Below are positions 61,680 to 64,000 of a DNA stretch of 64,000 nucleotides, piece after piece. Location of the stretch: the NCBI GenBank assembly GCA_013397845.1, contig VZTG01001883.1, positions 2,546,304-2,610,303 on the forward strand. The letters are read 5' to 3'. Numbering within the stretch: the first letter of the stretch is position 1; every line of letters starts with the position of its first letter. The translations under genes and the position numbers were made by a program. The stretch is from Melanocharis versteri. Its lineage: Eukaryota; Chordata; Aves; Passeriformes; Melanocharitidae. The notes below the pieces were generated by a model that was not told where the DNA came from, ran no database searches, and was given only the letters and a program-made list of their open reading frames with translations.

Positions 61680-62311
61680 GGAAGTGTGCCCAGGTGGCCA
61701 AGAAGGCCAATGGCATCTTGGTTTGTATCAGAAATTATGTGGTCAGCCGGACTGGGGGACTGATTGTCCCCCTGTACTCTGCATTGGTGAGGTCACACCT
61801 TGAATAATATGTTCAGTTTGGGGCTTCTCCTTACAACAAAGACATTGAGGTGCTGCAGTGTGTCCAGGAAGGGCAATGAAGCTGGTGAAGGGTCTAGAGA
61901 AAAAGTCTTGTGAAGGGAGTTGAGTTGTTTATCTGGAAGAAAAAGAGTCTCAGGAAAGAACTTATAGCTCCCTACAACTACCTGAAAGGAGAGTTCTAGT
62001 GATACAGGGGTCAGTTTCTTTTCCTAGGAAACAAGTAATAGGATGAGAAGAAAAGGTATCAAAGTTTCACTTGAAGACATTTAGATCATATATTGGGAAA
62101 AATTTCTTCACTGAAAGGGTTGTCAAGCATTGGAAAGGGCTTCCCTGTAAAGTAGTGGGGTCACCATCACTGAAGGTGATGCTTCCCATAAAAGACATGC
62201 AGATTTAGCATGCAGGGACATGGTTTAGTGGTGTACTTGGCAGTGTTGGGTTAATGGTTGCCCTTGATGAACTTAAAGGTCTTTTCTGACCTAACCGATT
62301 CTATGATTCTG
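61680..62311 (+). mobile_element. CR1 LINE fragment, plus strand, ORF2 C-terminus and 3' UTR
   Basis: Starts within the reverse-transcriptase thumb/C-terminal region (GTGTGCCCAGGTGGCCAAGA, then a frame reading VPLYSALVR, a CR1 hallmark). It continues through AAGACATTGAGGTGCTGCAG, CTACAACTACCTGAAAGGAG, AATTTCTTCACTGAAAGGGT and GGTTTAGTGGTGTACTTGGC, to the end TTCTATGATTCTG at about 62311. It is 5' truncated, with several stops and frameshifts, so inactive. Positions 62004-62080 are the internal member of the 77-bp exact repeat. Confidence 0.93.
62004..62080 (+). repeat. Downstream copy of the 77-bp exact direct repeat, inside CR1
   Basis: Identical to 60436-60512. It is continuous with CR1 on both sides and corresponds to the usual CR1 stretch with TCTTCTCCC...AACAAGT...ATAGGA, so this is the source copy or a converted one. 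Confidence 0.9.
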
Positions 62312-64000
62312 ATTGAAGACTTCAGGGAGAGACAAAGAGAAAGATTTATAAATAGATAGAAGGATCTATCATTCAATTGACAAATCAATTCCCCTCTTTC
62401 CATGCTGGGCATAAATGTTGGTCACCATGTTTAATTTCAGTGAATACTTCCTTTACAAAGAAAGTAACTGAAATTAATCACTATTTTGAGATTAAAAATA
62501 AATAATCTCAAAAATTACTGAAACTAATTCAATGAATTCTGTTCATCTTGCTATTGAGACCTCACAGCAGATACAGGAAGAAGCGGAAAGACCTATTTTA
62601 GTTTGCCTCTTCCTTCCATATTACTAATATTTCCTCCAGGTGAACCTTTGTCAATTAGAGATAGTCAGAGTAGTAGCATCTCTGCCTTTGCAGCCTTTTC
62701 TCCAAGGATGACACAAACATTACTGAACAGGTCTCAAGGTTGTTCCCTGACTGCTGTACACTTCTCTCTTTAGGAAGGGTATTTCTGAAGGCACTTTCTG
62801 TGCTACATGACAAAGGAGAGAGTGCAGGTCTGGTACTCTTGATTATAGGGGAGCATTCTAGAATTACACTTTAATGTTTCTGAGATCAGATAAAATGTTC
62901 CATGTTTTGCCAAAGTAAGAAACCTGATCCTCCAGACCTGTCCTCTGAAAGAATTTTCTTCTTTCCGTCAAGTATAGAGGAAGGTTGAGCAGGAAAGACA
63001 AAAGATTTCCAGTTTGATATTCTGACTGAACACTGGAGCATAGTTGGAAGTTGAGCACAAGCTGGGGGTTACATAATGTGGGCTGTACTGAGCATAACAA
63101 CTTCCTTTTCAGTTCTGCTGATCTATGACTTCAAGCAAATCACCTTCAAATCTAAGCCTCTCTAGAGAAATGAACTAAGTTTTATCCCTCAGTTGAAGAA
63201 GCTTAGGTTAAATGTAAGTAGTACTATTATTATAACATTGCAGGTTGACCTGTAAAAGTGAAGGGAGAAAGTAGGCAGAATTTCTTGAATTTTCTTACTC
63301 TCTGAAACCCAGATGGCAGTCTAAAAACACTTGACTTCTGAACTCCTGACTTCAAGTATTATTAGCAGCCCTTTGGCCTCCCTTTAAACTGTAGCCTGAA
63401 GACTTCACATTGTTAAGTGAAAAATAAGTGCTCAGCTCTGAGCTGGATCATCCATGATATGAATATGAAGAAAAAGAAGAGGTAAGGAGGAAAGAAAGTG
63501 AAAGCTGCTGTTGCAGAGGAGTAAGAAGATGGCTGTTACACAAGCCAAGACAAGAACAGGAGCCAAGGATCACTGCAGGATTGGTGGGACTACAGACAAC
63601 GCAGCTAGTATATAGGTCCAGATTCTATCCAGGAAAACCTGTCAGTAATCTACAGCAGCAGAAGGAGGACTAGGCTCAGGTTGACCTATGACACTGCCCA
63701 GGCTACCCTGGGTGTCCAGGCCTGAGTTGTCATGGAGATCCAGATGCATGGTAGAAGGTGCATGGGTAAGGATCCCATAAGGCTAGTCAAGGCAGGCAGG
63801 TTATATGGGTGTCCTAAGGCCCTTGAAAACTGAAAACAAAATTTCTATATGTGACTTGAAAGAAGGCATTTGTATACTGTACTTGTGCAGAAGTATTCAC
63901 TGAAAAGTACAGAACTGCCTGCGCCAGGAGACGGAAGTCCTGTGCAAGGACCTGGCTGTATCAGAGCACAGGTAACTTTCTCCAGCTCCACTACTCTCAC
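62312..64000. other. Non-coding stretch to the window end
   Basis: Sequence of more balanced composition, especially after 63500. A CAG/GTAACT donor-like site lies at about 63971, but no exon can be defended upstream of it. No transposon recognised. Confidence 0.5.

Overview
The window reads as gene-poor nuclear DNA from a bird, most likely a passerine. The evidence is the repeats. Several CR1 LINE fragments carry the typical 3' end built on ATTCTATG, and solo LTRs from three recognisable avian endogenous retrovirus (ERV) types are present. I assigned the LTR types A, B and C here from remembered avian LTR sequence and not from a database search. The DNA is AT-rich, dense in stop codons in all frames, and peppered with microsatellites and low-complexity tracts. 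I found no gene with convincing support, no rRNA or tRNA gene, and no prokaryotic feature such as an operon, CRISPR array or insertion sequence.

Layout: 1-28.7 kb is almost repeat-free AT-rich sequence with simple repeats and one weak candidate exon at the left edge (70-352). A type A solo LTR on the plus strand lies at about 28.69-29.56 kb. Further quiet sequence runs from 29.6 to 39.3 kb, with a possible old CR1 end near 30.7 kb. The stretch from 39.3 to 48.5 kb is the transposon-rich part. It holds a poly(A)-tailed segment (possible retrocopy), a CR1 with a second CR1 inserted into it, a type A LTR on the minus strand, a type B LTR on the minus strand with a 4-bp target duplication, a CR1 ORF2 remnant, and a type B LTR on the plus strand butted against that remnant. 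From 48.5 to 56.6 kb the sequence is again quiet, with an (AAAAT)n locus and a 12-bp perfect inverted repeat. At 56.62-57.22 kb lies a GC- and CpG-rich type C solo LTR with intact TATA box, polyadenylation signal and a perfect 7-bp flanking repeat; it looks like the youngest insertion. Near the right end a plus-strand CR1 (about 61.68-62.31 kb) contains a 77-bp stretch that is repeated exactly 1,568 bp upstream, outside any recognisable CR1 context.

There is no set of genes working together here. The window is best read as an intergenic or intronic neutral stretch recording successive CR1 and ERV insertions, with possible conserved noncoding blocks that cannot be confirmed without alignment. 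I see no evidence of a novel biological system. The observations most worth checking are the 77-bp exact duplication, the young CpG-rich LTR that could act as a promoter, the CR1/LTR chimeric junction and the candidate exon at the left edge.
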